Notes: a model not told the origin generated them from the letters alone. A stretch of DNA of 64,000 bases from Acidimicrobiia bacterium (GCA_026002975.1 BPGJ01000001.1:248001-312000); one strand, 5' to 3'. Shown: positions 26,694 to 36,521, numbered from the stretch's first letter. Program-made: numbers and translations.

Positions 26694-26987
26694 TCACTTC
26701 TCCACCCTCTCCTTCAGCCCCTTGCCAGGCCGGAAGTAGGCGTACTTGCGGGCGGGAATGGTGATCTCCTCACCGGTGGCCGGGTTGCGGCCCTTCCGGG
26801 CAGACCGCGACTTCGTCCCGAAGGTGCCGAATCCGGGGATCTGCACCTTCCGGCCGGCGTCGAGCTCCACCGCGATGATCCCTTCCCCGGGTTTGGTGGA
26901 GAAGATGGCGTCGACCACCTCCTGCGCCTTGGCCTTGGTCAGACCGGTCTTCGAGGCCAGCTTCTCGGCCATCTCGGTCTTGTTCAT
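26694..26987 (-). CDS. hup: HU-family DNA-binding protein
   Basis: Nucleoid protein of 97 residues. The N-terminus MNKTEMAEKLASKTGLTKAK, the beta-arm region VQIPGFGTFGTKSRSARKGRNP and the end PARKYAYFRPGKGLKE are diagnostic. It lacks the long Lys/Ala/Pro tail of mycobacterial HupB. A duplicated AGGTGAGGTGAG site lies before the ATG. Confidence 0.96.
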   Translation of the reverse strand: MNKTEMAEKLASKTGLTKAKAQEVVDAIFSTKPGEGIIAVELDAGRKVQIPGFGTFGTKSRSARKGRNPATGEEITIPARKYAYFRPGKGLKERVEK

Positions 26988-27067
26988 ACTCACCTCACCT
27001 TTCTCGCTGTCTTCACCTCTCGGCGCGTACGGCCCCAACCGGGGCGGTGTAGCACGAGACCATATCG

Positions 27068-27080
27068 GAAAAGGCTTTTC
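27068..27080. repeat. Small AT-rich palindrome at the HerA-like stop
   Basis: GAAAAG-G-CTTTTC forms a perfect 6-bp dyad in an otherwise GC-rich region, at the end of the HerA-like gene and about 80 nt upstream of hup. It may mark the end of one transcript or a site in the hup promoter. Confidence 0.3.
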
Positions 27081-29460
27081 ATACCGAGTTTTCGGCGGCT
27101 TTGGGGATCCACAGCAGGTCCAACGACTCGATCTCGATGTCGTCCGACTCGAGCCCTATCTCGACCGGTTCGACCTCTTCGGCCGCTTCGGCCCATCGCT
27201 CGACCGTCGAGGTGATCTGGTCGGCCAGCTCGTCTTCGAGTTCGGCGATGTCCGCTTCGGCGTCGTCGACCTTCATCCGGGCCGACTCGAGCCTCTCCTC
27301 GGTTCGTCGGGTCTGGGCCCTTCGGGAAGCGGCTCCCGACAGCCCGGTGGATCTCAGCTTCCCTCCGAGGAAGAGCCGAAGCAGGCTGCCGGCACCTGCC
27401 ACCACCTCCTGCTGGCGGCGGGTCTTCACGTCGACCTCCAGTTCGGCGACCCGGCGTTCGGCGGCGGCGAGGCGGTGCCGAACCCGTTCGATCCGCCCGG
27501 CGTACCGATCCCTCAGCTTCGCGACCTCGGCGTCGGCACGTCGCTCCGCCTCCTGCCTGCATCGGACCCTGAACTCCTCCTCGGTCTCGCCCACCCGGCT
27601 GTAGAGACCGAGGGCCGGGTTCTTGAAAACGGTGAGGGTGGCGTTGTCGTCGAGGTGCCGCTTCAGGGCCGCTCCCAACGACTTCCAGAAGGCCGGCGAC
27701 GATATGTCGACCTCCGGGATCCGATAGCGCCCATCGGCGGGCGCCGAGTCCCGGAGATCCCGCGGGTCGTGGTCCACCGAGATCAGGTTGTCACCGAGTT
27801 CGTCGCCGAGGGGGTAGATGACCGCTTCGTACTCTTCGGCATGGTCGACTCCCGCCGCCCGGTCGTCGTACCGGATCCGAACCCTGGCCACCCCGGCCGC
27901 CTCCCATACGGTGCCGGTGGGGTCGGCACCGACCGTGGACGCCCACGGCGCGGCCTGGTCCATCCAATGGGTCGCCACCGCCGATCGGGGCGCCACCGGG
28001 GTCAGGTCGGCGGCCGCCGACTCGTTCGACGCCGGCTCCTCCCCGGCCGGCTGCGGAGCCCTGGGCGTAGTTGGACGTTCCCCCACAAGCGTTCCGATCT
28101 GGTCGCGGGTGAGGGGGCCTGCCAGATAGGACATCGCCCACCTGGTCTCGAACAGGCGGGGATGCGACCGGGTCGAGTAGAGGAGGAACCGACGTTTCCC
28201 CAACCCGGAGATGCGGCGGTCCAACGACGCGACGTCGACGTCCCCCGAGGCGGAGGACAGCGCCTCCAAGATCCTCGCCTTGTCCCTCTCGGTCTGGAGC
28301 CGCCCGACCATCCACATCCCGGCGTTGGACATCGCCTTGTAGTCGAGATCCACCGGGTTCTGGGTCGCAGCCACCAGCCCGACACCGTAGGCGCGGGCCT
28401 GCTTGAGGATGGTGAGGATGGGCTTCTTGGAGGGCGGCTCGGCGGTGGGTGGACAGAACCCGAACATCTCGTCCATGTAGATCAGCGCCTTGAGGTCGGA
28501 GCTGCCGGGCAGTCTCCGCATCCACGACACCACCTTGGAGAGGAGGAGGGTGACCACGAACTGCCGCTCTGCCTCCGACAGGTGGGCCAGGTAGATGACG
28601 GCCGCCCTGGGCTTCCCACCCCAGCCCAACACCACGGGCACGTCGAGTGGATCGCCCTCCAGCCACGCGGCGAACGACGGGGAGGCGATCAACCCGTTGA
28701 GGCGCATCGCCAACCGGGTGCGGTGATCCCGGGGAACGAACTGGTCGACTTCGAAGACCCCCAGCTGTCTGAACGGGGGATCCACGATCCGGCCGAGCAA
28801 ACCCGCCAGGTCGAGGTCTTCTCCCCTCCGCCACGCCTCCTCGATGACCGACGAGATGAGGATGTGACCCGGATCGGCCACGGGGTCGGCCGGCAGGTCC
28901 GCCAGGGTGAGGAGGGAGGAGACGAGGCTCTCGATCTCGTCCCGGTAGGTCTCGGGGTCCTCGTCGAAACCGCTCCGGGGTGCGGCCAGGGACCCCACGA
29001 CGTTCAGGGGGATCCCCGCCTGGGATCCGGGCGTGTACAGCAACACCTCGGCGTCGGTTCGGAGGCGCCGAAGCCGATCCGGGCCGATACCCCAGGAAGC
29101 GAGACCGTCCCGCCACCGGGCGGCCGTCTCGGCGGCGAGGTGGGTGACGGTGGTCCCCTGCCTCCGTGCCTCCTGGGGGTCCATCCAGGGTTGGAAATCC
29201 TCGGGTCGCAGCTCGGGGAAGGTGAGGGCCAGGTTGCCCATGTCGCCCTTCGGGTCGATGACCAGACATGGGATTCCTTGGAGGAGCGCCTCCTCGATCA
29301 GGTCGACACCGAGGCCGGTCTTTCCCGACCCGGTCATCCCCACGATCACCCCGTGGGTGGTCAGGTGATGCGACTCCACCACCAGGGGCTCCCCGGTCCG
29401 CTCGCCCGTCTCGGGGTCGACCAGACCACCCAGGTAGAGGCCTCCCTGTTCGATACCCAT
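27079..29460 (-). CDS. HerA/FtsK-like P-loop ATPase
   Basis: The 793-residue protein starts with a HAS-barrel-like strand region. The P-loop VGMTGSGKTGLGVDL (about residue 40) follows, then LVIDPKGDMGNL. Walker B is KALIYMDEMFG (about residue 345), and a sensor/arginine region VGLVAATQNPVDLDYKAM comes after. The last 170 residues are a coiled coil (RIERVRHRLAAAERRVAELE), then an acidic end. Related ATP-binding proteins are called helicase HerA-like or DUF853-like; HerA-type motors move on or resect DNA. No NurA nuclease is adjacent. Function is therefore general. Confidence 0.78.
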   Translation of the reverse strand: MGIEQGGLYLGGLVDPETGERTGEPLVVESHHLTTHGVIVGMTGSGKTGLGVDLIEEALLQGIPCLVIDPKGDMGNLALTFPELRPEDFQPWMDPQEARRQGTTVTHLAAETAARWRDGLASWGIGPDRLRRLRTDAEVLLYTPGSQAGIPLNVVGSLAAPRSGFDEDPETYRDEIESLVSSLLTLADLPADPVADPGHILISSVIEEAWRRGEDLDLAGLLGRIVDPPFRQLGVFEVDQFVPRDHRTRLAMRLNGLIASPSFAAWLEGDPLDVPVVLGWGGKPRAAVIYLAHLSEAERQFVVTLLLSKVVSWMRRLPGSSDLKALIYMDEMFGFCPPTAEPPSKKPILTILKQARAYGVGLVAATQNPVDLDYKAMSNAGMWMVGRLQTERDKARILEALSSASGDVDVASLDRRISGLGKRRFLLYSTRSHPRLFETRWAMSYLAGPLTRDQIGTLVGERPTTPRAPQPAGEEPASNESAAADLTPVAPRSAVATHWMDQAAPWASTVGADPTGTVWEAAGVARVRIRYDDRAAGVDHAEEYEAVIYPLGDELGDNLISVDHDPRDLRDSAPADGRYRIPEVDISSPAFWKSLGAALKRHLDDNATLTVFKNPALGLYSRVGETEEEFRVRCRQEAERRADAEVAKLRDRYAGRIERVRHRLAAAERRVAELEVDVKTRRQQEVVAGAGSLLRLFLGGKLRSTGLSGAASRRAQTRRTEERLESARMKVDDAEADIAELEDELADQITSTVERWAEAAEEVEPVEIGLESDDIEIESLDLLWIPKAAENSV

Positions 29461-29527
29461 CGTGGATCCCTCTCGACCGGGGCGAGACTACCGGGAACCG
29501 CAGAATCGGCACCGGCGTCCAAGGAGC

Positions 29528-29953
29528 ATGAGGACGAAAATCCTGGTGCTCATCTTGGCCGCGGCCGTGGTCGCGTGTTCCGACCCCGCCACGTCCACCT
29601 CCACCACCGCTCCGCCCGACGCCTCCGGTATCAGGCCTGCCGATGGTGTGACACCGTTGCCGATGGGTCCGGGCATCTCCGTCGAGGAGGCCCTGGCCGA
29701 CGAGGTGGACGACCTGGTGTTGGTCAACGGCTACCTCTTCGTCTCCCAGGACGGATCCGCCCTCCTCGCGTCGGGTCTCGCCGAGTCCCATCCGCCCATG
29801 CCGGCGGGGGCCACGCTTCCGGTGGTCGGGCTGGACCTCACCGAGTTCGACCTGGTCGAAGCCCAAGGGATCCGTTGGACGGAAGAACCCGTCCAGATCC
29901 TCGGTCTGGTAGAGGACGGGGTACTCGTTCACGGCGACCAGGCGTCCGGCTGA
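29528..29953 (+). CDS. Putative lipoprotein of unknown function
   Basis: A 141-residue protein with N-terminus MRTKILVLILAAAVVACSDP: a basic start, hydrophobic core and lipobox VVAC, so it is likely lipidated at Cys17. A Thr/Ser/Pro linker follows and then a single small domain rich in beta strands (LVLVNGYLFVSQDGSALLAS). I do not recognise the domain. It is transcribed away from the HerA-like gene. Confidence 0.68.
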   Translation: MRTKILVLILAAAVVACSDPATSTSTTAPPDASGIRPADGVTPLPMGPGISVEEALADEVDDLVLVNGYLFVSQDGSALLASGLAESHPPMPAGATLPVVGLDLTEFDLVEAQGIRWTEEPVQILGLVEDGVLVHGDQASG

Positions 29954-30122
29954 GGATCACACCAGTCCCAACGCCTCGACACCCATCATGAACTGGGAGT
30001 GGACCCCGGCGGGACACACCACGTCCACTACCGCCGGGTTCCATCTCCACGGGGGAGTCGTGTGCCAGGCCACCGCGTACGCACCGACACCCAGCGTTCC
30101 CCGTTACCGGGATCCAGGCCCA

Positions 30123-30509
30123 TCAGTATTCGATGTCGAGTCCCGCCAGGCGATCCTGTAGGGATCGCAGCGCCTCCTGGGCCTTCATCAGCTTGGCCAC
30201 GTCCCCCGACACCCTGAGCCGGCCCGTCATGAACGCCGCGGCCGGGTTCACCTCCCCCCGGGCCAACCCGCATGCCGTCTCGTAGGTCTGACGGATGGTG
30301 GCGTCGGCTTGCTCCACCCGCCCCCTGCGCATCTCGCCCGATCCGTCGACGATGGCGATCACGTAGTCGACGTCCCCTTCGCCCGGCACACCGATGGTGG
30401 TCAGCTGGAGTAGGAGTTCCAGGTCCCCCACCTCTTCGGCGAATCCAGGATCGGACATGACCCTGGTGGCGTGTTCCATGTACTCGGGCGACAGGAACCT
30501 GATTCCCAC
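30123..30509 (-). CDS. SCP2 sterol-binding-fold protein
   Basis: A 128-residue single-domain protein. The pattern VDYVIAIVDGSGEMRRGR, then ADATIRQTYETACGLARGEV and AAAFMTGRLRVSGDVAKLMK is the SCP2/lipid-carrier core, including the typical Gly-x-leu-Lys-Val-x-Gly-Asp stretch. The GTG at 30509 follows TAGCAT by 6 nt and is thus probably leaderless. It may bind a lipid or acyl-CoA; the thiolase and CoA transferase genes lie nearby on the other strand. Confidence 0.82.
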   Translation of the reverse strand: MGIRFLSPEYMEHATRVMSDPGFAEEVGDLELLLQLTTIGVPGEGDVDYVIAIVDGSGEMRRGRVEQADATIRQTYETACGLARGEVNPAAAFMTGRLRVSGDVAKLMKAQEALRSLQDRLAGLDIEY

Positions 30510-30521
30510 ATCTCGATGCTA
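30510..30521 (-). promoter_or_regulatory. -10 box of a leaderless promoter overlapping a TAG stop
   Basis: TAGCAT on the minus strand (30521-30516) precedes the SCP2 GTG by 6 nt. The TAG is the stop of the reading frame upstream. Confidence 0.5.
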
Positions 30522-30858
30522 ACTCTCCGCTGCCTCGCTCACCGGGGCCGCCATCGCCCCAGCCGAGAGGAGAACCACCAGGCCCGCACCGACGAGGACC
30601 GCCCTGGCCGGCTGTTGGACCCATCCGGAGGTCGAGTCGTGGGTGGCCAGCCACTCCCCGAGGGAGGAGATCGACCGGGTCGCCAGCAACCTCCAACCCA
30701 TGGTCGGCCAGCACTCGGGCGAGATCTTCGACCGACCGGTCGCGCATCGAGGAGCCGAACCCGTGCGCCAAGACCACGACCCCGCGCACCGGCGAGACGG
30801 CGGGGAAGCTGCGCGCGACGAGGGACACACCGTCCGAGGTGGTGAGGGTGAACTCCAC
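30519..30858 (-). pseudogene. Remnant of an alpha/beta hydrolase joined to a membrane segment
   Basis: Residues 1-55 (MEFTLTTSDGVSLVARSFPA, then GVVVLAHGFGSSMRDRSVED) are clearly the first strands and oxyanion loop of an alpha/beta hydrolase. Then the frame loses all similarity. In a second frame, beginning near the same place, about 59 codons encode a Trp-containing segment and one hydrophobic helix (LVGAGLVVLLSAGAM), ending at TAG 30519. There is no room for the rest of a hydrolase. It is either a decayed gene or a truncated gene next to a small membrane protein. Confidence 0.5.
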
Positions 30859-30905
30859 CGATCACAACCTGGCCCAGCTCCTACGAGCGGCCATAATGGG
30901 TGGGG

Positions 30906-32114
30906 ATGGGTGACGTCTTCGTCGTCGACGCGGTCCGCACCCCGGTCGGGAGGTTGGGTGGGAAACTGGCCCACGTCCGTCCCGACGATCTGGCCGCTCA
31001 CGCGATCGCGAGCCTGGTGGCGCGTCATCCCTCGCTGGAGCCCTCCGAGGTCGCCGACGTGGTTTGGGGTGCCGCCAACCAGGCGGGTGAGGACAACCGC
31101 AACGTGGCGAGGATGGCGGCCCTCCTGGCCGGGTTGGGTGAGGAGGTCCCCGGCGTGACCGTTAACCGTCTGTGCGGATCGGGTCTGCAGGCGGTGGCGC
31201 AGGCCGCGCAGGCGTTGAGAGACGGCTGGGGCAACCTGATGATCGCGGGCGGCTCGGAGTCGATGAGCAGGGCGCCTTTCGTGCTGGCCAAACCCGACCG
31301 GGCGTTCCCGACCGGAGCTCCCGAGGTGGCCGACACGACCCTGGGTTGGCGGCTGGTCAACCCTCGGATGCGACAGCTCCACGGGTGCCTCGCCATGGGA
31401 GAGACCGCCGAGGAGGTCGCCAGGCTCGACGGGATTGGCCGAGAGGAACAGGACCTGTTCGCGTTGGAGAGTCACCGTAGGGCCGTCGCCGCCCAAGAAG
31501 AAGGCCGCTTTCGGGAGGAGATCGTCCCGATCGAAGCGCCCCAGGACCATCGGGGGCGAGTGGTCGAGCTGGTGGACACCGACGAAGGACCCCGTAAGGA
31601 CACCTCCCTGGAGGCGCTCGCCCGCCTCCGTCCAGTGTTCCGGGAGGGCGGGACCGTCACCGCGGGGAACGCATCCCCGATGAACGACGGAGCCGCGGCC
31701 GTGCTGCTGGCCACCGAGGAGGGTCTACGTCGCTTCGGCCTGACCCCCATGGCCCGGATCGTCGCCTCGGCGGTGGCCGGCGTCCATCCGGACATCATGG
31801 GTATCGGCCCGGTCCCGGCCACCCGGAAGGCCCTCGCCCGGGCCGGATCGACCGTCGACGACCTGGACCTGGTGGAGCTGAACGAGGCGTTCGCCGCCCA
31901 GTCCCTGGCCTGCATACGGCGACTGGGGCTCGACCCCGCCAAGGTCAACGTCAACGGAGGCGCCATCGCCCTGGGGCATCCCCTCGGATGTTCCGGGGCC
32001 CGCATCCTCACCACCTTGGTCCACGAGATGCGCCGCCGAGGGGCCCGTCACGGACTGGCCACCATGTGCATCGGCGTCGGCCAGGGGATCGCCCTGGTGG
32101 TCGAAGGGGTTTGA
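30906..32114 (+). CDS. Acetyl-CoA acyltransferase (thiolase)
   Basis: Cleaves 3-oxoacyl-CoA to acetyl-CoA and a shortened acyl-CoA, or condenses the reverse. Of 402 residues, the first catalytic Cys is in [11 protein letters not shown] (about 90) and the second block is [18 protein letters not shown] with His and Cys near the C-terminus. The N-terminus [14 protein letters not shown] is typical. GTG 30900 is an alternative start; a CATAAT box lies just upstream. It begins the acyl-CoA operon of the next genes. Close relatives include PcaF and FadA, so the pathway is not fixed. Confidence 0.93.
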   Translation: MGDVFVVDAVRTPVGRLGGKLAHVRPDDLAAHAIASLVARHPSLEPSEVADVVWGAANQAGEDNRNVARMAALLAGLGEEVPGVTVNRLCGSGLQAVAQAAQALRDGWGNLMIAGGSESMSRAPFVLAKPDRAFPTGAPEVADTTLGWRLVNPRMRQLHGCLAMGETAEEVARLDGIGREEQDLFALESHRRAVAAQEEGRFREEIVPIEAPQDHRGRVVELVDTDEGPRKDTSLEALARLRPVFREGGTVTAGNASPMNDGAAAVLLATEEGLRRFGLTPMARIVASAVAGVHPDIMGIGPVPATRKALARAGSTVDDLDLVELNEAFAAQSLACIRRLGLDPAKVNVNGGAIALGHPLGCSGARILTTLVHEMRRRGARHGLATMCIGVGQGIALVVEGV

Positions 32115-32121
32115 GACCCAG

Positions 32122-33274
32122 GTGCTCCGAGGCATCCGGGTGCTGGAATTCGGGAACCTGATCGCCGCTCCGTACGCCGCGATGCTCCTCGCCGACCTGG
32201 GTGCCGACGTCATCAAGGTGGAGCCACCCCAGGGCGACCTGGCTCGCAGCTTCGGCCCGTTCAGGAACGGCGAATCGGTTTTCTTCCTGGCGGTCAATCG
32301 GGGTAAGCGGTCGGTGGTGATCGACACCCGAACCGAGGAGGGTCGACGCACGGCTCTGCGGCTGTGCGGCACCGCCGACGTGCTGATCCACAACCTCCGT
32401 CCCGGGGCGATGGAACGCCGCGGTCTCTCCTACTCCGACGTCGCCCAGGTCAATCCGGGGCTGGTCTACGTGGCCATCTCCGCCTTCGGACCCGACGGCC
32501 CCTACGCCCACAGGACCGGCATCGACGTGGTGTTCCAGGGCGAGTCGGGGATGATGTCGATCACCGGAGAGCCCGGCTCCCCGCCCGGTAAGACCGCCAC
32601 CACCATCGGGGACTACGTGGCCGGCACCAACGCCGCTCTCCTCGCCTGCGCCGCTCTGGTGTCACGTTCGACGACCGGGCGAGGGGACCAAGATCGACGT
32701 GATACTCCGAGACGGGCTGGTGGCCGTCCAGTCGGGTTGGAACGCCCTCGCCGCCCATCTAGGAACCCAGCCCGAGAAGACCGGAACCGCCTCGCCTTTC
32801 CTTGCTCCAAATCAGGTGTTCCCCACCGCAGACGGATGGATGACCATCGGGGTGGTGGCCGACTCACACTTCCGTCGCCTCTGCGAAGCCCTCGACCTAC
32901 CCGAGCTGGCCGACAGGTATCCGACCAACGAACTGCGCATGCGCCACCGGGAAGAGCTCGCAGGCCTCCTGAGCCGAAGACTCCGAGAACACCCCACCGA
33001 GCACTGGCTGGAGAAGATCTCGCCCACCGGCGTCCCGGTCGGCAGGGTCCTGACCCTGCCCGAGGTGTGGGAAGACCCCCAGGTGGTTCACAATCGTCTC
33101 GTGTTCGACTATCTGCACCCGGTCGCCGGCCCGGTCAAGGGGATCGGCGCTCCCTGGAGGATCGGCGACCGCTCCACCACCTCACGGCTTCCTTCCCCCG
33201 GACTGGGTGCACACACCTCGGAGGTGCTGGGCCAGCTCGACGGGTTGGATGCCTCCGGTGAGCCGCTATCTTGA
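32122..33274 (+). pseudogene. CaiB/BaiF (class III) CoA-transferase, one frameshift
   Basis: The N-terminus VLEFGNLIAAPYAAMLLADL with LGADVIKVEPPQGD is the family signature. The catalytic Asp is in HRTGIDVVFQGESG. After residue 187 the frame is lost; it resumes one base over with GTKIDVILRDGLVAV and continues to NQVFPTADGWMTIGVV and the end. The break lies in GGGG at 32683-32686, where one G too many explains it. Corrected length is 383 residues, normal for the family. The GTG start is 7 nt after the thiolase stop. Confidence 0.88.
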
Positions 33275-33300
33275 GGTCGAAGAGCGGCAGGGAGGATCAG

Positions 33301-33585
33301 GTGGACAGCTTTCCGGGCATGCTCACCGCGGAGGGAGACGTGACCGTTCCGGCCCGTCTCCGCATCGGCGGAGGCCAGATCGAGGTCCTGGTCGAAAACC
33401 AGGTGGTCGGAGGCTGGCCCGTCGGTTCGATCCGGGTGCGCCGAGATGGCGAGCGCTTCCGCTTCGAGACCGACACGGAGACCTTCGAGTTCACCACCGT
33501 GTGGGACGACGAGCTCGACACCGCTCTCCACCCCTCCAGCCCATTCATCGCCGAACTCATCCACCGGGCCGAACCCGGACGCTGA
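33301..33585 (+). CDS. Hypothetical protein, beta-rich
   Basis: A 94-residue acidic protein. The pattern [22 protein letters not shown] then [24 protein letters not shown] suggests a small beta sandwich or PH-like barrel; no known motif is seen. GTG at 33301 has GGGAGG five bases upstream. The function is unknown. It lies between the CoA transferase and SDR genes. Confidence 0.65.
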   Translation: MDSFPGMLTAEGDVTVPARLRIGGGQIEVLVENQVVGGWPVGSIRVRRDGERFRFETDTETFEFTTVWDDELDTALHPSSPFIAELIHRAEPGR

Positions 33586-33599
33586 ATCATCCCGGGCGA

Positions 33600-33612
33600 T
33601 ATCGTCTCGCCC
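33600..33612 (+). promoter_or_regulatory. -10 box of a leaderless promoter
   Basis: TATCGT (33600-33605) followed by 7 nt and the ATG at 33613. Confidence 0.5.
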
Positions 33613-34041
33613 ATGGCGACGACGAGGACGTCACCCGAACTGGCGGAGCTGCTCGCCGACCTGCCCTCCGGGCTGGTCTTTCAACCGAACCTGGTCGCCA
33701 ACGACTGGCGGGAGGTGGCCGACGAGCTGACCGAGGCGTTCCGGCTGACCAAGGCGGCCTTCCAGCGGGGCGAGGACGTGGTGTACGTGGTGGACCACGA
33801 CGACCTGCTCGGACGCAGGGGTTCCGGGTCGGCCATGGTGGCTGCAGGGCTCCTGTCCGGCGCCCGCACCGCAGCGCTCGAAGGATCGAGGTCGGGGTTG
33901 ACCGTCAACGTGATCGCGGCGGGTTCCGGGGCGGAACCCGAGGTCGTGGCCCGATGGGTGAGGCTGCTCCTCCAACCCGGCGGGCCGACCGGAGAGCTGA
34001 TCCGTCTCGGCGCCGACCATCTGGGGAGGGCACTCCCATGA
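33613..34041 (+). CDS. SDR-like Rossmann fragment protein of unknown function
   Basis: The 142-residue protein resembles part of a short-chain dehydrogenase: [33 protein letters not shown] and [10 protein letters not shown] recall the strand after the catalytic Lys in FabG (ARALALEL...VNAIAPG). It lacks TGxxxGIG and the YxxxK pair, so it should not be a dehydrogenase. Its stop overlaps the ATG of the full SDR gene (ATGA). It may be a non-catalytic partner subunit of that SDR, or the residue of a tandem duplication. Confidence 0.65.
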   Translation: MATTRTSPELAELLADLPSGLVFQPNLVANDWREVADELTEAFRLTKAAFQRGEDVVYVVDHDDLLGRRGSGSAMVAAGLLSGARTAALEGSRSGLTVNVIAAGSGAEPEVVARWVRLLLQPGGPTGELIRLGADHLGRALP

Positions 34042-34748
34042 GGACGGCCCTGGTCACCGGGGCTGCCCGGGGCATCGGGCGGGAGATCGCCCGCCGTCTG
34101 GGCGAAGAGCACCGCCTGGTCCTGGTAGACCTCTCTCCCGGTTTGGCCGACACGGTGACCGAGCTGGAGGAGTCGGGGGCCGAGGTCCATCCGGTTCAGG
34201 TCGATCTGACCACCGAGGCCGGGCTCGACCAGGTGGTCGACGTCGTGGCGTCCCTGGGAGGACTGGACGTGTTGGTCCACAACGCCGGGATAACCCGCGA
34301 CGCCCGGCTGGTGAACCTCACCGAAGAGGACTTCCGGGCGGTGCTGGAGGTGAACCTCGGGGTGCCTCACCGGCTCACCGAGAGGCTGATCGCTCACCTT
34401 CGGGACGGGGCGGCCGTGGTCAACATGGCTTCCCGGGCATACCTGGGAAACTTCGGCCAGTACAACTATTCGGTGTCGAAGGGGGGACTGGTGGGACTCA
34501 CCCGGGCTCTGGCGCTCCGACTGGCTCCCCGGGTGCGGGTCAATGCGGTCGCCCCAGGGCTGATCGACACCGAGATGACCAAGACCATTCCCCCCGACAT
34601 CCTGGAAAGAATGGTCGCCAACATCCCTCTCGGCAGGATGGGACGTCCCTCCGAGGTGGCCGATCTGGTCGCGTTCTTGTCGTCTCCGGCCTCCTCCTAC
34701 ATCACCGGCCAGGTGATCGTGATCGGCGGCGGACGGAGCCTCCGGTGA
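34038..34748 (+). CDS. 3-oxoacyl-ACP reductase-like SDR (FabG-like)
   Basis: A 236-residue NAD(P)-dependent short-chain dehydrogenase. The cofactor motif is [13 protein letters not shown] at the N-terminus, then [15 protein letters not shown]. The catalytic Ser and Tyr-Lys are in [20 protein letters not shown] followed by K, and [13 protein letters not shown] and [12 protein letters not shown] complete it. The starts and stops overlap on both sides (ATGA and GTGA), so it is coupled to the SDR-like and serA-like genes. The substrate is probably a 3-oxoacyl thioester, given the thiolase and CoA transferase upstream. Confidence 0.9.
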   Translation: MRTALVTGAARGIGREIARRLGEEHRLVLVDLSPGLADTVTELEESGAEVHPVQVDLTTEAGLDQVVDVVASLGGLDVLVHNAGITRDARLVNLTEEDFRAVLEVNLGVPHRLTERLIAHLRDGAAVVNMASRAYLGNFGQYNYSVSKGGLVGLTRALALRLAPRVRVNAVAPGLIDTEMTKTIPPDILERMVANIPLGRMGRPSEVADLVAFLSSPASSYITGQVIVIGGGRSLR

Positions 34749-36495
34749 GCCGACCCCGGCACCGTCGACCCCGGGTGCTGGTCTGCGACCCGATCGCCGA
34801 GGAGGGTTTGGATCTCCTCCGGCGGCACTTCGACGTGGACGTCGTGCCGGGCCTGCCGCCCTCGGAGCTGGCGGAGCGGGTTTCCGAATACGAGGCGCTG
34901 GTGGTCAGGTCGTCCACCAGGGTCGACCGGGAGGTGATCGAGAGGGGTGAACGCCTCAAGGTGGTGGCCCGAGCCGGTTCGGGACTCGACAACATCGACG
35001 TGGAAGCGGCCCTGGCCCACGGGGTGGACGTGATCAACAGTCCGGACGCGACGACCGTGGCGGTGGCCGAACTCACAATCGGTCTGATACTCGCCCTGGC
35101 TCGCCGCATCGTCGTGGCCGACGCCGCTCTCAAGCAGGGGAGGTGGGAGAAGCGGGCGCTGATCGGGACCAACCTGGCCGGCAAGACCCTCGGGGTCGTC
35201 GGCTTCGGGAGGATCGGCCGGGCGGTGGCCACCCGGGCCCGGGCCTTCGGGATGCGGATCGTCACCAACCAGCGGAGACCCACCCCGGAGCTGTACCTGG
35301 AAGCAGGCGTCGAGCCCCTCGACCTGTACGACCTCCTCGCCCAGTCCGATTTCGTGACCCTCCACGTCCCACTCCGGGACGACACGAAACACCTGATCGG
35401 CCGGCGAGAGCTCCGCACGATGAAGCCGACCGCCTACCTGGTCAACACCTCCCGAGGTGAGAGGTGGTGGACGAGGAGTCCCTGTTGGAAGCGCTCGAGT
35501 CGGGGGTGATCGCCGGAGCCGCCCTCGACGTCTTCTCCCGGGAGCCCGCCACCGACCACCCTCTCGCCCGGCATCCCAAGGTGGTGGCCACCCCCCACAT
35601 CGGCGCCTCCACCACCGACGCACAGACCGCGGCGGCGGTCGACGTCGCCCGTCAGCTCGTGGAGCTCCTCGCATCCCAGACGGTCCGCTCCGTGCTCCCC
35701 GTCCGGTTCGTCGCAGCCGATGCGGTGGTCGCCCACGAAGCCACCGATCCCCGCCGGGTCGAGCGGCTGGCCCGCCGAATAGAGACCGAAGGGTTGCTCC
35801 GGAACCCGCCGGTGGTGGCCCGCTTGGACGAACGGTGGGTGGTGCTCGACGGGGCGACCCGCACCGCCGCGCTGGGATCCCTGCGGTGCCCACATCTGGT
35901 GGTCCAGGACGTCGAAATCGACGAGGTGGCGGTGGAGACCTGGCATCACGTCGTCCGGGACGCCGATCCCGAACGCCTCCGAGCAACCCTCGACCAGCTT
36001 CCCGGAGTGACGGTCGCCGAGGTGGACCCCACCCAGGCCGCCGAGGCGGTGGCCCAGTTCGGGGGGATCTGCACGATCACCGCTCCCGACCGGTGGTGCC
36101 TGGTCGCCTACCCGCGGCCCGGGGTGAGCCGCTTCGACGCCCTGACCGAAGTGGTCGACGCCTACCTGCCGGAGGCGGTCGTGTCCCGGGTCGCCGACAC
36201 CGACCTGCGCAGGCTCCGGGCGTGGTACCCGGACCTGGCCGTGTTCGTCGAGTTCCCCGAGTTCACCGTCTCCCAGGTGCTGGCCGCGGCCCGATCCGGG
36301 CGGGTCCTACCTGCCGGGGTCACCCGGTTCCTGATACCGGGCAGGGTGCTTCGACTCAACGTGCCGTTGGACTGGCTGCGGGAGCCCACCTCCCTCGAGG
36401 AGAAGAACCGGAGACTCCACGACCTCCTCGCCGAGAAGGAACGCCTCGGCGAGATCCGGTACTACCGGGAACCGGTGTATCTGCTCGACGAGTGA
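34745..36495 (+). pseudogene. serA: 3-phosphoglycerate dehydrogenase fused to a SerK/SbnI-type free-serine kinase domain, frameshifted
   Basis: Residues 1-315 are a PGDH: VVRSSTRVDREVI, VARAGSGLDNID, NAD loop GVVGFGRIGRAVA, NTSRGE then VVDEESLLEAL, and TPHIGASTTDAQ. Regulatory ASB/ACT domains are missing. The same frame continues without a stop into about 267 residues of ParB/Srx fold. These have VVAHEATDPRRVERLARRI with the Glu that is catalytic in archaeal SerK, VVLDGATRTAAL, and the end LPAGVTRFLIPGRVLRLN as in SerK and SbnI. Such kinases make O-phosphoserine from serine. A 2-nt excess (GAGAG, 35459-35463) breaks the PGDH part; without it the protein has 582 residues. GTG 35692 could be an internal start for a separate kinase. 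Confidence 0.82.
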
Positions 36496-36521
36496 ACGAC
36501 CCCCCGGGTGGTCTCCGCCGG

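Noticed and set aside
26746-29991. Plus-strand open frame of over 1000 codons
   Set aside because: It is antisense to hup and the HerA-like ATPase, whose P-loop and Walker B are unmistakable.
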